Positions 8,339 to 19,972 of a stretch of 64,000 nt of DNA are shown piece by piece (positions within the stretch are counted from its first letter, which is position 1; each line of letters opens with the position of its first letter). Under the pieces are notes generated by a model. It searched no databases. It saw nothing but the letters and a program-made list of their open reading frames with translations, and had not been told where the DNA came from. Location of the stretch: assembly GCF_000241305.1 (NCBI RefSeq), contig NZ_BAEH01000132.1, positions 1 through 64,000 on the forward strand, written 5' to 3'. Position numbers and translations under genes: made by a program. The DNA is from Gordonia effusa NBRC 100432 (GTDB lineage: Bacteria; Actinomycetota; Actinomycetes; Mycobacteriales; Mycobacteriaceae).

Positions 8339-9501
8339 TGCGCGCCCCTGCAGTCAGCGCCTCGCTCGGTGCGCTGGCGGGTGCGGCTATCGGTTTCTAC
8401 CCGGGGCAGCTGCCACGCGGCGCATTGGTCGCGGGCGTCCTCGTCGCGGTGTGCGTGGGACTTGGCACCTTCGCCGGTCTGCTGGTGGCCCGGTTCGTCG
8501 GAGGCGGCTCGGCCCGGGCCCGGCGGTGGGCGCTGGGGATCGTCGCCGGATCGTTCGGAATGCTCGCTGCGGGTGCCGCTTGGTGGCAGCACTCGCTACG
8601 CGACGCGCTGGATGTCGCCGGCGCCGGACCGGACTGGGCGTTCGTAGCCGGATTGCCGGCGGCGGCGGTTTTCGCGGTAATCGCATTGTGGCCACGTCTG
8701 GTCGCGTGGGCCCTCGCACTCATCGGAACGGTCGTCGTCGGCTATGTGTCGCCCGGCCTTGCCGCCGCACAGCCTCAGGGGACGAATACTCCGGACGTGG
8801 CGGCCTTGTACGGATCGTTGGACTCGGACCGATCGATCGAGCAGCGTGCGCGCGATGTCGTCGCCAACTGGGTCGCCGACGGTGGACTGACCCGGAGCGC
8901 CGTCGTGATCGCGGTGCCCACCGGCTCTGGTTGGATCGACACCAGCGCGGTTAACGGATTCCGGATGAGGTTCGGTAAGGATCTCCCGATCCTGGGATTG
9001 CAGTACGCCGCGGTCTCATCGTGGCGTGCGTTCGTTTCCGACCGCGATGCCGCTGGCCGCGCCGCTATCGCGCTCGTCGCCGAAGTTGATGCGGCTATGC
9101 ACAATATCGAGCGCGCACACCGGCCAAAGCTGGTGCTGTACGGGCAAAGTCTAGGGGCGATCGGCGCCGATGCCGCCCGAGTGTGGGCTTCCGAACACGG
9201 CGTCGAGGTGGCGCAGACGATCGAGGTCGGCGTACCGGGCGATTCGGTGCCATTTCGTGCGACTGGTCGCACAGTACTGGCGAATGCCTCCGATCCAGTA
9301 CCTCGCTGGTCGCCGACCTTGCTGTGGCGGCCGGCGCGGATGACCGACGATACCCAGGTCATCGGACGTCGGGGCCATCACGTTCCGTGGCTCCCGGTGG
9401 TCAGTTTTATTCAGACGTCAGTGGATCTGCTTGGCGCACTGAACGTTCCCGCCGGAGACGGACATCGGTACGGGGTAGAGCAAGCGACCGGTACCCGGTG
9501 A
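8338..9501 (+). CDS. Membrane alpha/beta-hydrolase family protein (PF10081/DUF2319-like)
   Basis: 387 residues. The first 145 or so residues hold about four hydrophobic membrane helices (LGALAGAAIGFYPG; ALVAGVLVAVCVGLGTFAGLL; VAWALALIGTVVVGYVSPG). The C-terminal half has the nucleophile elbow LYGQSLGAIGAD with a G-x-S-x-G serine and a candidate catalytic His in GHHVPWLP. The combination matches the actinobacterial PF10081 hydrolase family. It starts on the stop codon of the phospholipase-like gene, implying a joint role in lipid or cell-envelope turnover (inference). It ends 6 nt before the convergent gatA stop, leaving no room for a terminator. Confidence 0.85.
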   Translation: MRAPAVSASLGALAGAAIGFYPGQLPRGALVAGVLVAVCVGLGTFAGLLVARFVGGGSARARRWALGIVAGSFGMLAAGAAWWQHSLRDALDVAGAGPDWAFVAGLPAAAVFAVIALWPRLVAWALALIGTVVVGYVSPGLAAAQPQGTNTPDVAALYGSLDSDRSIEQRARDVVANWVADGGLTRSAVVIAVPTGSGWIDTSAVNGFRMRFGKDLPILGLQYAAVSSWRAFVSDRDAAGRAAIALVAEVDAAMHNIERAHRPKLVLYGQSLGAIGADAARVWASEHGVEVAQTIEVGVPGDSVPFRATGRTVLANASDPVPRWSPTLLWRPARMTDDTQVIGRRGHHVPWLPVVSFIQTSVDLLGALNVPAGDGHRYGVEQATGTR

Positions 9502-9507
9502 CGCGTA

Positions 9508-10992
9508 CTACCCCACTGGCCCGCGGGCCGCCTCGTAGGCAGCGCCCACTCGGTACAGTCGATCGTCGGCCAACGCTGGAGCCATGATCTGCAAGCCGAC
9601 TGGAAGTCCGTCGTCGGACAGGCCCGACGGCACCGACATCGCAGCTACCCCAGCCAAATTCACCGGCAGGGTGCATAGATCGAAGAGATACATGGCCAGC
9701 GGATCGTCGACCTTCTCGCCAAGTTTGAAGGCGGTAGTCGGAGTGGTCGGCGACACCAGGACGTCGACCTGCTCGTAAGCGCTGGCGAAGTCGCGCGCGA
9801 TGAGCGTACGGACCTTCTGCGCCTGACCGTAGTAGGCGTCGTAATAGCCGGACGACAGTGCGTACGTGCCAATCATGATGCGGCGCTTGACTTCCGGTCC
9901 GAATCCAGCCTCGCGAGTCAGCGCCATTACCTCATCGGCGCTATGCGAACCGTCATCGCCGACACGTAGGCCGTACCGCATCGCGTCGAAGCGAGCGAGG
10001 TTACTCGACACCTCCGACGGCAGGATCAAGTAGTAGGCGCCGAGCGCATAGGAAAAGTGCGGACACGAGACCTCGACCACTTCGGCGCCCCGCTCGGTCA
10101 GCGTCGCGACCGCGGCGTTGAACGAATCGAGCACGCCGGCTTGATATCCCTCACCCTGCAGCTCTTTGACGACCCCCACCTTTACACCGGAAAGGTCCTG
10201 TGTGGCACCAGCTTTCGCGGCCGCGACCAGGTTGGGCACCGGCGCGTCGACCGACGTCGAGTCACGCGGATCATGTCCCGCGATGACTTCGTGCAGCAAT
10301 GCGGTGTCGAGCACCGTTCGCCCGCACGGGCCACCTTGGTCCAACGACGACGCACACGCGACCAGACCGAAACGCGAGACCGTGCCATAGGTCGGCTTCA
10401 CGCCGACGGTCGCGGTGACAGCGGCCGGCTGCCGAATAGATCCGCCCGTGTCGGTGCCGATCGCCAGTGGTGCCTGATATGACGCCAGTGCCGCGGCGCT
10501 ACCGCCGCCGGAACCACCGGGAATACGGTCGGTGTCCCAGGGATTGCGGGTCACCTGATAGGCCGAATTCTCTGTCGACGATCCCATAGCGAACTCGTCC
10601 ATATTGGTCTTGCCGAGGATCGGCAGACCGGCGGCCCGAAGCCGCTCGGTGACCGCGGCGTCGTAGGGCGGGACCCATCCTTCAAGGATTTTCGATCCAC
10701 AGGTGGTTGGCGCGTCGGTGGTGGTGAAGACATCTTTGAGCGCGATCGGCACGCCGGCTAGCGCGGACGCCGGCTCGCCACCTGCGATGGAGTCGTCGGC
10801 GGCCTTCGCGGCCACAAGTGCTTCCGCCCCGCTGACATGCAGGAATGCGCCAAGCGAGTCATCGATCTCAGCGATCCGATCCAGGTGGGCCTGCGTAACC
10901 TCGACCGACGACAGCTCGCGGGCAGCGATCTTGTCCGCCAGCTCAGCCGCCGTCAGACCGGTGATCTCGTTGCTACTGCGTGGGTCTGCCAC
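9508..10992 (-). CDS. gatA: Aspartyl/glutamyl-tRNA(Asn/Gln) amidotransferase subunit A
   Basis: 494 residues, full length. GatA releases ammonia from glutamine for transamidation of Glu-tRNA(Gln)/Asp-tRNA(Asn). The amidase signature is intact: the triad Lys in VPIALKDVF, the Gly/Ser-rich [13 protein letters not shown], and the nucleophile Ser in [12 protein letters not shown]. The GTG start overlaps the gatC stop by one base (TAGTG), so translation is coupled. It is transcribed with gatC, as in M. tuberculosis Rv3011c-Rv3012c. Confidence 0.97.
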   Translation of the reverse strand: MADPRSSNEITGLTAAELADKIAARELSSVEVTQAHLDRIAEIDDSLGAFLHVSGAEALVAAKAADDSIAGGEPASALAGVPIALKDVFTTTDAPTTCGSKILEGWVPPYDAAVTERLRAAGLPILGKTNMDEFAMGSSTENSAYQVTRNPWDTDRIPGGSGGGSAAALASYQAPLAIGTDTGGSIRQPAAVTATVGVKPTYGTVSRFGLVACASSLDQGGPCGRTVLDTALLHEVIAGHDPRDSTSVDAPVPNLVAAAKAGATQDLSGVKVGVVKELQGEGYQAGVLDSFNAAVATLTERGAEVVEVSCPHFSYALGAYYLILPSEVSSNLARFDAMRYGLRVGDDGSHSADEVMALTREAGFGPEVKRRIMIGTYALSSGYYDAYYGQAQKVRTLIARDFASAYEQVDVLVSPTTPTTAFKLGEKVDDPLAMYLFDLCTLPVNLAGVAAMSVPSGLSDDGLPVGLQIMAPALADDRLYRVGAAYEAARGPVG

Positions 10993-11312
10993 TATTCCTC
11001 CCCAAGGATCTGCGGAACGGCGAATCGATCTTGCTCGACGGCGGGGGCGCCGGAAAGCGCCTGCTCCGGGGTCAACGATGGTGCGACAACGTCGGGACGC
11101 AGCACATTGGCCAACGGCACCGGGTGGGCAGTCGGCGGAACGTCGTCCGCGGCTACCTCCGCTACCTGGGCCACGTGAGCGAGGATCGAATCTAGTTGTG
11201 TCGCATAGTGATCGAGTTCGTCGTCACTCAGCGCCAACCGCGACAATTTGGCCAGGTGGGCCACCTCGTCACGCGAAATGGTCGGCTTCGCGCCTTGGGA
11301 GTCTGCGGACAT
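10992..11312 (-). CDS. gatC: Aspartyl/glutamyl-tRNA(Asn/Gln) amidotransferase subunit C
   Basis: 106 residues, typical for GatC, the small subunit that clamps GatA to GatB. The family start is seen in [22 protein letters not shown], followed by the amphipathic [15 protein letters not shown] and the proline-rich linker with [11 protein letters not shown]. An AAGGGG stretch about 12 nt upstream may serve as ribosome site. First gene of the gatCA operon; divergent from the ACT-domain gene. Confidence 0.95.
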   Translation of the reverse strand: MSADSQGAKPTISRDEVAHLAKLSRLALSDDELDHYATQLDSILAHVAQVAEVAADDVPPTAHPVPLANVLRPDVVAPSLTPEQALSGAPAVEQDRFAVPQILGEE

Positions 11313-11458
11313 CTTGGCGATCGTCCCCTTTACGTTGATGCAAGTCCTTGCCTATCAGCCTATCGGCGGCACGGGCTCGCCCAGTCACAGGCCTGCCGAT
11401 CGCGCAGCCAGACCGCCCACCGCCCTCGGGTGAGCGGACAACCACGCGCGGTGAGACA

Positions 11459-12130
11459 ATGCCTCACGTGGCTTTTCTCCTGCGCGTATATCTCGAAGAT
11501 CGGCCCGGTAGTCTCGGCATGCTCGCCGTCGCACTGGGCTCGGTCGGCGCAGACATCGCCTCCTTGGAGGTCGTCGAACGAGGCGAGGGATATGCCGTCG
11601 ACGACATCGTCGTAGACCTGTCACCGGGTTCGCTACCTGATGCGTTGATCACGGCAGCAGAAAATGTCACCGGCGTTCGGGTGGATTCCATCCGCCCCTA
11701 CGACGGTGTGCTCGACACCCATCGCGAGTTGGAGTTGGTCGACCACGTAGCCACCGCAGCGGCCACCAAACGCCTGCAGGTACTCGTTGACGAGGCCCCG
11801 CGCGTGCTGCGCGTGTCGTGGGCAACGGTGCTCACCGCCGGACCAACCGGCGTCGTTCAATTATTCGGTAGCTCCGGATCGCCGGAAACGCATCTTGCAC
11901 AGGCGGATTGGCTCCCGTTGGCGCGGCCTGTGCAGCTCGATTCCGATGCCGCGTGGGTTCCTGAGCCGTGGCGTGACATGGATACCCGAATGGCCGCCGC
12001 CCCGCTGGGCGACGGCCGAAAGGCGCTGCTCCTTGGCCGGATGGGCGGACCCGACTTCCGACCGTCGGAGATCGCCCGACTCGGTTATCTCACCGGCATT
12101 GTGTCGACGGTGTTGTCAAGCAAGAGCTGA
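11459..12130 (+). CDS. ACT-domain protein (Rv3013-like)
   Basis: 223 residues from ATG 11459. The N-terminal ACT domain is clear: HVAFLLRVYLEDRPGSLGMLAVALGSVGADIASLEVVE. ACT domains bind amino acids and usually give allosteric control. The second half (about 95-220) lacks a catalytic motif I can name. Position between gatC and ligA matches Rv3013. A longer reading from 11348 adds 37 residues that do not look conserved. It ends 3 nt before the convergent NTF2-like gene. Confidence 0.85.
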   Translation: MPHVAFLLRVYLEDRPGSLGMLAVALGSVGADIASLEVVERGEGYAVDDIVVDLSPGSLPDALITAAENVTGVRVDSIRPYDGVLDTHRELELVDHVATAAATKRLQVLVDEAPRVLRVSWATVLTAGPTGVVQLFGSSGSPETHLAQADWLPLARPVQLDSDAAWVPEPWRDMDTRMAAAPLGDGRKALLLGRMGGPDFRPSEIARLGYLTGIVSTVLSSKS

Positions 12131-12133
12131 GCA

Positions 12134-12457
12134 CTACTCCCGGATCTCCATCCGCGCCACCTTGTCACCGTCGACGGTGAACGTGAAGGTCGATGGTCCG
12201 TTGAAACCGTCACCACCGACGGTGGCCACAACGACAACGTCGTCACCACTCGAGGTCGTGGACGTGACATCCAGCGTCATATTCTTGCCGATGTACTCGT
12301 TGTCGCTCCAGCCCTTGATAGCGTCGCGACCGGCGAACACCCGGCCCCAGTCATCCACTACGCCGTCGGGAGTGAAGGAGTCGAGGAAGCCGTCGAGGTC
12401 ACCGGCGTTGGTGGCGTCGAGCAGTGCCGCAACTGGAGCGGGAATTGGTGTGGTCAC
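12134..12457 (-). CDS. SnoaL/NTF2-like protein
   Basis: 107 residues. The cone-fold pattern is visible: VAALLDATNAGDLDGFLDSFTPDGVVDDWGRVFAGRDAIKGW, then paired beta-strands ending VARMEIRE. Such proteins are small-molecule isomerases, hydrolases or binding proteins; the substrate is unknown. GTG start with a GAAAGG ribosome-site candidate. It lies 44 nt downstream of the SDR gene on the same strand and is probably co-transcribed with it. Confidence 0.85.
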   Translation of the reverse strand: MTTPIPAPVAALLDATNAGDLDGFLDSFTPDGVVDDWGRVFAGRDAIKGWSDNEYIGKNMTLDVTSTTSSGDDVVVVATVGGDGFNGPSTFTFTVDGDKVARMEIRE

Positions 12458-12501
12458 GATAGAGCCTTTCTAAGTCAGATTGGTTGAGTCTGGTCGACTA
12501 A

Positions 12502-13263
12502 TCAGCGAGTCGTGTAGCCACCGTTGGCGAACAGGGTCTGTCCGGTGATCCACTGGCCTTCGGTCACCAGGAAGGTCACGATCGGCGCGATATCGGTGAT
12601 CAACGTCAGTCTGCCACCCATCGCCTGCGACTTGTGGAATTCGACGCGCTCGGGTGTCTCCTGACCGTAGAAGAACGGCGTGTCCATCGGACCCGGTGCC
12701 ACGTTGTTGACCGAGATTCCCCGTGCCGCAAACTCTTTCGACGCCGCGCGGGTGAAATGCTCCACCGGGCTCTTGCCGCCCGCATAGGTGGAATAGCCGT
12801 CGGTGAATGCGGCGAGTAGCGCGGTAACGATGGTGACTACCGCGCCATCGTCGTTAAGCCGGCGTCCGGCCTCGGCCAGGAAGAAGTAGGCGGCCTTGGC
12901 ATTGATATCGAACATCGAATCGTATTCGTCTTCGGTGGTCTCGATGATCGGCTTACGCAGCACTTTGCCAACAGTGTTGATCGCGATGTCGACTCCGCCG
13001 AATGCCTCTGTCGTCGCATCAAAGAGGGCGGTCACGTTGGCAGGCTTGGTCAAGTCGGCCTGAAAGATGATGGCTTTGGCACCCGCGGCTTCGACCGCGG
13101 CCGAGGTCTCACGCGCGGCGGCGGCCGTTGCATCGCTGTTGTAGTGGATCGCGACGTTGGCGCCGAGATCGGCGAGTTGGGTGCTGATCAGGCCGCCAAG
13201 GTTCTTGGCGCCCGCTGCTACGACGGCTGTTTTTCCGGCAAGTGGTTTCGTTGTGTTAGTCAC
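12502..13263 (-). CDS. Short-chain dehydrogenase/reductase
   Basis: 253 residues, classical SDR length. The cofactor loop is AGAKNLGGLIS (a variant of TGxxxGxG), NTVGK occupies the NNAG position and the catalytic pair is in YSTYAGGKSPVEH (Tyr-x3-Lys). The C-terminal NGGYTTR is typical. Substrate unknown. The GTG start has TAACGT 7 nt upstream (leaderless geometry). A divergent LysR-type regulator sits 74 nt away, and the shared region holds repeated ATTAGTCAA sites, so LysR control is likely. Confidence 0.9.
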   Translation of the reverse strand: MTNTTKPLAGKTAVVAAGAKNLGGLISTQLADLGANVAIHYNSDATAAAARETSAAVEAAGAKAIIFQADLTKPANVTALFDATTEAFGGVDIAINTVGKVLRKPIIETTEDEYDSMFDINAKAAYFFLAEAGRRLNDDGAVVTIVTALLAAFTDGYSTYAGGKSPVEHFTRAASKEFAARGISVNNVAPGPMDTPFFYGQETPERVEFHKSQAMGGRLTLITDIAPIVTFLVTEGQWITGQTLFANGGYTTR

Positions 13264-13270
13264 GGTTACG

Positions 13271-13276
13271 ACGTTA
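13271..13276 (-). promoter_or_regulatory. -10 box (TAACGT) for leaderless SDR transcript
   Basis: Minus-strand TAACGT, 7 nt, then GTG 13263. Confidence 0.45.
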
Positions 13277-13283
13277 TGACGAG

Positions 13284-13331
13284 ATTAGTCAAACAACCAT
13301 CGATAAAAACTGGTCATTAGTCAACTAAGGT
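13284..13331. promoter_or_regulatory. Candidate LysR operator region: two ATTAGTCAA repeats and -10 box
   Basis: ATTAGTCAA occurs at 13284-13292 and 13316-13324, 32 nt apart (three helical turns). The second copy is part of the near-palindrome TTAGT-CA-ACTAA (13317-13328), which overlaps TAAGGT (13326-13331), the likely -10 of the LysR gene 6 nt before its ATG. This fits autorepression of the regulator and control of the divergent SDR gene; binding is inference. Confidence 0.5.
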
Positions 13332-13337
13332 TTGTAT

Positions 13338-16322
<2,985 letters not shown>

Positions 16323-16328
16323 TAACGC

Positions 16329-17885
16329 GTGAACGAGTCGGCGGACATGCCTCGAATGGCCGAATTGGTCGCTGCCCTCTCGATCGCCACCGACCTTGGT
16401 CTGGGCCTGTCGCAAGAGCACGTCTTGCGCCAAACGCTGATCGCCCGCCGCCTAGGCACACTGGCCGGGTTCTCCGCCGAGCAACAAACCGCCGTCTTCT
16501 ATGTCTCGTTACTCGCCTGGGTGGGATGTATCTCCGATTCCCACGAATTATCGCGCTCATTCGGCGACGATCTGCGCATCCGCTCGGAGAGCTACCTCAT
16601 CGACAAGGCCGGCTTGGAAATGATGCGGTTCATGTTCGCGCAGGTGATGCGCGGACGGCCACCCCTACAGGGTGTGACGATGGTGGGCCGAGTACTGGCG
16701 AGCGGATTCGCCGACGGCGCCAATTCCTTTGTCACACACTGCCAAACAACCGGCGACATCGCCGATCGCCTGTCCCTGTCATCACACGTCAGGCAGTCTC
16801 TGACCCAGGTATTCGAACGTTGGGACGGGCGAGGCACCCCGGGTGACGTCGCGGGCGCTGATATCGATCCGGTGGTACGCGCGGTTCAGATCGCCGACGA
16901 CGCCGAGGTACTCCACGCTCAGGGCGGGGTTGACGCGGCCACCGAGATGCTTCGTCGCAGGCGTGGCACCGAGTTCGACCCTGAACTGGTCGACCTCATG
17001 ATCGCGGCCGCACCCGACATATTTGGCGACCTCGATCGCATCGACGCTGCCGAGACGGTCTCACGTCTGGCTCGGGACATCGAAACCCCTTTAACTCCAG
17101 CGCAATTCGATGACGCGCTGCTCGTCTTCGGCGACTACGCCGACCTGAAGTCCGCATGGTTCACCGGGCACTCCCGCGCCACCGCCGAACTCGCGTTCAG
17201 CGCGGCGTCGGCGGCAGGACTGCCCGAGACCGACTGCCGTCAGATTCGCAATGCCGCGCTCGTCGCCCACCTTGGCCGGACGGGCGTGTCGACGGGGATC
17301 TGGAATAAGACGGGACCGCTCAGCGCCGGGGATACCGAACGGATCAGGTCGGTCCCCTATCTGACCGAAAGCATTCTGCGCCGCCAGCATTCGCTGGCCG
17401 AGCTTGGCGCACTCGCCGGCATGGTTCACGAACGTATCGACGGATCGGGATATCCGCGCGGACTGTCCGGCGCCGCATTGCCGATGTCGGCGCGCATACT
17501 CGCCGTCGCGGACTGGTATCAAACGATGGCGCAGGCGCGACCACATCGCGCCGCGGTGCCCAAGTCCGAGCGCGCGACGATACTGCGGCAGCAAGTCATT
17601 GAGGGAAAGTTCGACGAACGGGCGGCACGAGCGGTGTTGGCGGCCGCCGGGCATCGAGTTCCGCGTCGCGTCGCACTCGTTGCCGGGCTGACCGATCGCG
17701 AGGTTCAAGTCCTCGTACTCCTGGTGCGCGGATCATCGAACCGGGACATCGCCGAACAACTGCATATCACCCGGCGCACGGTCGGGAGTCACGTCGAGCA
17801 CATCTACACCAAGATCGGCGTCAGCACTCGTGGGGCGGCCGCGATGTTCGCGATGCGACACGGTCTCATAGACGCCGCGGAGTAA
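16329..17885 (+). CDS. Degenerate HD-GYP-like protein with C-terminal LuxR HTH
   Basis: 518 residues. Residues 1-245 look like a first worn HD-type module (FERWDGRGTPGDVAGADI, VRAVQIADDAEV). Residues 255-410 align with HD-GYP: GHSRATAEL (first His, 281), ALVAHLGRTGV, VHERIDGSGYPRGLSG, ARILAVADWYQ. The metal-binding HD is HL (314-315) and the HH of HHE is VH, so phosphodiesterase activity may be lost. Residues 453-510 are a LuxR HTH (LTDREVQVLVLLVRGSSNRDIAEQL). It is therefore probably a DNA-binding regulator with a sensor-like HD fold (inference). Start GTG 16329 by leaderless geometry; ATG 16347 is the alternative. Confidence 0.85.
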   Translation: MNESADMPRMAELVAALSIATDLGLGLSQEHVLRQTLIARRLGTLAGFSAEQQTAVFYVSLLAWVGCISDSHELSRSFGDDLRIRSESYLIDKAGLEMMRFMFAQVMRGRPPLQGVTMVGRVLASGFADGANSFVTHCQTTGDIADRLSLSSHVRQSLTQVFERWDGRGTPGDVAGADIDPVVRAVQIADDAEVLHAQGGVDAATEMLRRRRGTEFDPELVDLMIAAAPDIFGDLDRIDAAETVSRLARDIETPLTPAQFDDALLVFGDYADLKSAWFTGHSRATAELAFSAASAAGLPETDCRQIRNAALVAHLGRTGVSTGIWNKTGPLSAGDTERIRSVPYLTESILRRQHSLAELGALAGMVHERIDGSGYPRGLSGAALPMSARILAVADWYQTMAQARPHRAAVPKSERATILRQQVIEGKFDERAARAVLAAAGHRVPRRVALVAGLTDREVQVLVLLVRGSSNRDIAEQLHITRRTVGSHVEHIYTKIGVSTRGAAAMFAMRHGLIDAAE

Positions 17886-17894
17886 GCGTCGAAG

Positions 17895-17912
17895 ATCGGG
17901 TGAATACCCGAT
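17895..17912. repeat. Inverted repeat ATCGGGT-GAAT-ACCCGAT
   Basis: Perfect 7-bp arms with a 4-nt loop, 10 nt after the HD/LuxR stop and 34 nt before the next start. It could be a short terminator or a LuxR-type dyad operator; the sequence does not decide. Confidence 0.4.
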
Positions 17913-17946
17913 GATCGATGCCGGCGATCCTCGTACAACTAGATGC

Positions 17947-18348
17947 ATGACTACTTCAACAACCCTCAGACCATCAACCACCGCTGACCTACCTGACCGC
18001 TTCGTATCCGCCGTGACAACCCGAGACTTCGCCGCACTCGGCTCAATACTGAAGGCCGACATACGATTCCGCGCACTCGTTCCTCCTGGACCATTCGAGT
18101 TGACCGGCGCACCGGCAGTCGTCGCACAGTTCGAACAGTGGTTTGGCGGCGGTCGCCGTTTCGACGTTCTCGGACATTCGACAGGCATGGTCGGTACGCG
18201 CGTTCACGCTCACTGGACGGTCCGGCGCACACCCGATTCGCCCGATGCCGCACCGTTGACCGCAGAGCAGCACGCCTACCTCACCGTCGACGACGCCATC
18301 ACATCGATTGATCTGGTGTGCTCGGGCTGGCAGGAGACAGTCGCATGA
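17947..18348 (+). CDS. NTF2/SnoaL-like protein
   Basis: 133 residues. LPDRFVSAVTTRDFAALGSILKADIRFRALVPPGPFELTGAPAVVAQFEQWF is a standard NTF2-like opening, followed by strands (VHAHWTVRRT, EQHAYLTVDDAITSIDLVCSGWQ). Function unknown. ATG 17947 is chosen; a TACAAC hexamer lies 7 nt upstream. Its TGA overlaps the ATG of the DsrE-family gene (ATGA), so the two are coupled. Confidence 0.82.
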   Translation: MTTSTTLRPSTTADLPDRFVSAVTTRDFAALGSILKADIRFRALVPPGPFELTGAPAVVAQFEQWFGGGRRFDVLGHSTGMVGTRVHAHWTVRRTPDSPDAAPLTAEQHAYLTVDDAITSIDLVCSGWQETVA

Positions 18349-18719
18349 ACGCGTCACTCGCCAAAGCTGCGATCAGCCTCACGACCGGTTTGGAGGATCC
18401 CGAAAAGGTCACTGTCGCAATGCTCGTCGCCGTCGGCGCGGCCGAGCAGGGACGCTCGACACTGATCTTCCTCACCAAAGAAGCGGTGCGGTTGGCAATC
18501 GCTGGCACCGCCGTCGGCACCGCATGCGAAGGCTGCCCGCCACTTCCCGACCTGTTCGCTCGATTCGCCGCCGCAGGTGGACGTTTTCTCATCTGTCCAA
18601 TCTGCTTCAACGCCAAAGGATTAGGCGCCGACGCGGCGCTCGACAACGCCGAACTCGGTGGCACCGTGCAACTCTGGGAGTGGATCGGCACCGAACCGGT
18701 CGCGACATTCAGCTACTGA
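18345..18719 (+). CDS. DsrE-family protein
   Basis: 124 residues. The Rossmann-like DsrE pattern is seen: ISLTTGLEDPEKVTVAMLVAVGAAEQGRSTLIFLTKEAVRLA, then a cysteine-bearing loop (CEGCPPLPDLFARFAAAGGRFLICPICFNAKGL). CPICF sits where sulfur-relay DsrE/TusD proteins place their active cysteine, so sulfane-sulfur handling is possible but unproven. Coupled by ATGA overlap to the NTF2-like gene. No dsrF, dsrH or tus partner is nearby. Confidence 0.82.
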   Translation: MNASLAKAAISLTTGLEDPEKVTVAMLVAVGAAEQGRSTLIFLTKEAVRLAIAGTAVGTACEGCPPLPDLFARFAAAGGRFLICPICFNAKGLGADAALDNAELGGTVQLWEWIGTEPVATFSY

Positions 18720-18736
18720 ACCGCGTGCGCAGGCAC

Positions 18737-18742
18737 TAGGCT
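18737..18742 (+). promoter_or_regulatory. -10 box (TAGGCT) for leaderless YjbR-family transcript
   Basis: TAGGCT, 7 nt, then ATG 18750. It gives the YjbR gene its own promoter 18 nt after the DsrE-family stop. Confidence 0.5.
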
Positions 18743-18749
18743 CAGCCCT

Positions 18750-19145
18750 ATGCCACACCCGATCATGTTCGACGACGACGATCCCGTTCTGGCAAAGATT
18801 CGAACGGTCGCACTTGCTTTCCCCGACGCCACCGAAGTTGTCGCGCACGGCCGCCCGACATTCCGCTGCGGCAAGATGTTCGGCAACTACGGCGGCGGCG
18901 AAAAAGGCAGCAAGATCCGGCACGATCAGTCGATCCTGTTCATCGCCGACCCCGCCGAACGTGAAGCGCTACTGGCAGATTCGCGATTCTATCTACCCGC
19001 CTACGTCGGGGCCTACGGCTGGGTCGGACTGATCCTGGACGAGGACACCGACTGGACCGAAGTCGGCGAACTGCTCGACGCCAGCTATCGACAGATCGCG
19101 CCGAAGAAGTCGGTGGCGAAATTGGAGGGGCAACAGCCGACTTGA
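18750..19145 (+). CDS. MmcQ/YjbR-family protein
   Basis: 131 residues. The family pattern is clear: VLAKIRTVALAFPDATEVVAHGRPTFRCGKMFGNYGG, ILFIADPAEREALLADSRFYLPAYVGAYGWVGLILD, and a C-terminal helix (ELLDASYRQIAPKK). YjbR proteins have a CyaY-like fold and sometimes bind DNA; no enzymatic role is established. It has its own leaderless-type promoter. Confidence 0.9.
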   Translation: MPHPIMFDDDDPVLAKIRTVALAFPDATEVVAHGRPTFRCGKMFGNYGGGEKGSKIRHDQSILFIADPAEREALLADSRFYLPAYVGAYGWVGLILDEDTDWTEVGELLDASYRQIAPKKSVAKLEGQQPT

Positions 19146-19172
19146 CCTTGCCGCTACGTCATGGTGTGTGAT
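19142..19172 (+). promoter_or_regulatory. Candidate MerR-type promoter: TTGACC, 19-bp spacer, TGTGAT
   Basis: TTGACC (19142-19147) and TGTGAT (19167-19172) are 19 bp apart, the long spacing typical of MerR-activated promoters. An imperfect dyad begins ACCTTG and ends ATGGT (19145-19165) in the spacer. The merR start follows at 19208 with a GGAGG ribosome site. Confidence 0.4.
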
Positions 19173-19207
19173 CGCAGTATCAGCACAGACGACTAGCGGA
19201 GGTAATC

Positions 19208-19972
19208 ATGCGAATAGGCGAACTCGCCGGACTTGCCGGAGTGTCGCCGCGCACTGTCCGGCACTATCACCAACTGCGTGTACTGCCCGAACCGCGACGT
19301 GACGGCAACGGGTACCGCCACTACGACCTGACCGATCTCATTCGTCTACTCCGAGTCCGCGGCCTCACCGATCTCGGTATGAGCCTGGACGAGGTCGCGC
19401 ACACGGTAGCCGACGACTCCCACGCGGACCTTATCGAAATCCTCACCGAGATCGACTCCTCGCTCGCGGCCCAACAGGACGCCATCCAAGCCAAGCGAGA
19501 CCGGATTGCGGCGGTGGTCGACGCGGACGGCGAAATGAGATCAGAAGCCCTCCTGGCGATACTCACCACTTTGACCGACACACTCGGCCCCGAACATCCC
19601 CAATTCGATCGTGAAGCGGCGATCGCAGAACTACTCGATCACACCGTGTCGGCGAACTCTGCCACTGAGATCTCTCAGATGTACAGCCGCATTGCGGCCG
19701 ATGATCTTCTGCGACAACAGATCTTGAATCTGACGGCCGAGTTCGAGAAACTCGCCGATGAGCCAGAGTCGTCGCCCAGAGTCGAGGAGATCGTGAAGGC
19801 CTTTACTCGTTTCCAACCAGCTCTGCTAGCACTCACGCCACCCGAGCTCGTGGACGACAGCGGCGATTCGATTACCGCCTCGGCGATTCTGCGCGCAGCG
19901 TCGACCGGCCTGTCAGCCGCTCAGCGGCGCTGTCTCACGCTACTCACCGACAACATCAGGAATCAGTCATGA
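19208..19972 (+). CDS. MerR-family transcriptional regulator
   Basis: 254 residues. The N-terminal MerR HTH is unmistakable: RIGELAGLAGVSPRTVRHYHQLRVLPEPRRDGNGYRHYDLTDLIRLLRVRGLTDLGMSLDEVAH, followed by a coiled-coil (ILTEIDSSLAAQQDAIQAKRDRIAAV). The C-terminal 130 residues form a helical effector domain without the metal-binding cysteines of metal sensors, so a small-molecule ligand is more likely. GGAGG ribosome site at 19199-19203. Its TGA overlaps the ATG of the membrane gene; a possible autoregulated promoter precedes it. Confidence 0.92.
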   Translation: MRIGELAGLAGVSPRTVRHYHQLRVLPEPRRDGNGYRHYDLTDLIRLLRVRGLTDLGMSLDEVAHTVADDSHADLIEILTEIDSSLAAQQDAIQAKRDRIAAVVDADGEMRSEALLAILTTLTDTLGPEHPQFDREAAIAELLDHTVSANSATEISQMYSRIAADDLLRQQILNLTAEFEKLADEPESSPRVEEIVKAFTRFQPALLALTPPELVDDSGDSITASAILRAASTGLSAAQRRCLTLLTDNIRNQS

